From Eggerthella lenta DSM 2243 (GTDB lineage Bacteria; Actinomycetota; Coriobacteriia; Coriobacteriales; Eggerthellaceae): a stretch of 64,000 bases of DNA. A program made the position numbers and the translations under genes. The stretch covers positions 1,786,180 through 1,850,179 of the forward strand of contig NC_013204.1 in assembly GCF_000024265.1 (NCBI RefSeq), written 5' to 3'. A model generated the notes under the pieces. It ran no database searches. It worked only from the letters and a program-made list of their open reading frames with translations, and was not told the DNA's origin. Shown here in pieces: positions 63,283-64,000 of this stretch (position 1 is the stretch's first letter; the number at the start of each line of letters is the position of its first letter).

Positions 63283-64000
63283 CTATCGCTTGTCGGCCAG
63301 GAAGAACAGCGCCATGGTGCCAGGTCCCGAATGGGCGCCGATGACGGGGTCGACGTAGTTGATGACGACCTCCTTCACGCCGAAGCGCTCCTTCACCTCT
63401 TGGGCCACGTACTCGGCGTCCTCGAGGCAGTCGCCGTGCGTGATGAACACCATCTGCTGGTCGATGGGGGCGATGGCCGTCTTCTCCATGTGGTCCACCA
63501 GGGCGTGCAACGACTTCTTGCGTCCGCGCACCTTCTCCAGGGGGATGAGGCGCCCCTCGTCGTCCACGTGCATGACCGGCTTGATGTTGAGCATGGTGCC
63601 CGCCCACGCCGCGGTCTTCGACACGCGCCCGCCGCGGAACAGGAACATGAGGTCGTCCACGGTGAACCAGTGCGCCAGGTTCAACTTGTGCTGCTCTACC
63701 CAGTCGCGCACCTCGTCGATGGAGGCGCCGCCTCGGGCGCGCTGCACGGCGTGCCACACGAGCAGGCCTTCGCCGCCCGAGGCGGCCAGCGTGTCCACGG
63801 AGCGCAGCTTCCGCTCGGGGAACTCCGCGGCCAGCTGCTTCACCAGGAGCTCGACGGCCTCGTAGGTACCCGACAGCCCGCTGGAGAAGCCCAGGTACAG
63901 CACGTCGCGTCCCTGTTCCAGCAGCCCGCGCATGAGCGCCTCGGAGTCGGCCAGGTTCGGCAGCGACGTGGTGATCACCTTGCCGTCGCGCATCATCGTG
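63283..64000 (-). CDS. DegV-family fatty-acid-binding protein, 5' end outside window
   Basis: The C-terminal ~238 residues are in the window and the frame is open at the right edge. DegV features: SSGLSGTYEAVELL (lipid head-group Ser/Thr), DTLAASGGEGLLV, LMFLFRGGRVSKTAAWAGTMLNIKPV and a final GAHSGPGTMALFFL. Such proteins (FakB type) present fatty acids to the kinase FakA. No fakA in the window. Confidence 0.9.
   Translation of the reverse strand, partial: TMMRDGKVITTSLPNLADSEALMRGLLEQGRDVLYLGFSSGLSGTYEAVELLVKQLAAEFPERKLRSVDTLAASGGEGLLVWHAVQRARGGASIDEVRDWVEQHKLNLAHWFTVDDLMFLFRGGRVSKTAAWAGTMLNIKPVMHVDDEGRLIPLEKVRGRKKSLHALVDHMEKTAIAPIDQQMVFITHGDCLEDAEYVAQEVKERFGVKEVVINYVDPVIGAHSGPGTMALFFLADKR

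Overview
The window comes from a high-GC, Gram-positive actinobacterium. Codon usage, the split guaA-type gene, the PadR and CsoR modules and the style of the conjugative element point to class Coriobacteriia, family Eggerthellaceae (Eggerthella or a close relative). This is an inference from gene content; no marker rRNA lies in the window.

Layout. (1) 1-1550: the end of a tandem-ATPase ECF-type ABC transporter gene, a decayed copy of a metal regulator gene, and a DtxR-family regulator. (2) About 1.8-38.6 kb: an integrative and conjugative element (ICE). Its left arm (1941-4348) holds small helix-turn-helix proteins, a winged-helix Rep-like protein and a DnaC-like ATPase. Then comes a conjugation operon (4440-18068): PcfB-like, VirD4, a VirB2-like small protein, PrgI, VirB4, an NlpC/P60 hydrolase, a lipoprotein, VirB6, a 1,022-residue thioester/VaFE surface adhesin and a class B sortase. 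The right arm, on the minus strand, carries an Abi_2 protein, relaxase, MobC-like proteins, ParAB, a YraN-like protein, tyrosine integrase and excisionase; on the plus strand it carries an XRE repressor and a Schlafen/AlbA-type protein. One palindromic operator recurs at the parA, xis-int and xre promoters, so the XRE protein probably controls partition and excision together. The ICE stops just short of the 3' end of guaA.

(3) Inside the ICE, 18088-28404 is a 10.3-kb transposon with 23-bp imperfect terminal inverted repeats (18 of 23 identical) and an identical 8-bp flanking duplication (CAAAAAAA). It carries hsdM-hsdS-hsdR, an intact ISL3-family transposase gene and a 211-residue HEPN-like gene as one tightly packed operon, with iteron arrays (CCAACCA-N4-TTTAAC) at both ends. 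It therefore looks like an ISL3-type transposon that carries a whole type I restriction-modification system. A 1,334-bp IS1249/IS256-like element (26948-28281, 8-bp duplication ACCATGTA) has since landed in a perfect palindrome directly upstream of hsdM.

(4) 38.7-64 kb is chromosome: a stand-alone GMP synthase ATP-pyrophosphatase subunit, a PadR-controlled membrane protein, a two-component system with a MacB-like ABC exporter, a Zn/Cd-type P-ATPase with an HMA protein and ArsR regulator, a double-glycine-leader peptide, an AraC/EamA pair, an SRAP protein, the csoR-copA copper module with an in-frame copZ, an aminotransferase homologue lacking its lysine, dinB, and degV at the right edge. Four parS sites (TGTTTCACGTGAAACA or one mismatch) lie within 8.4 kb, which suggests this part is near the replication origin. 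A small membrane protein there carries a ParB-like N-terminal ParA-contact motif.
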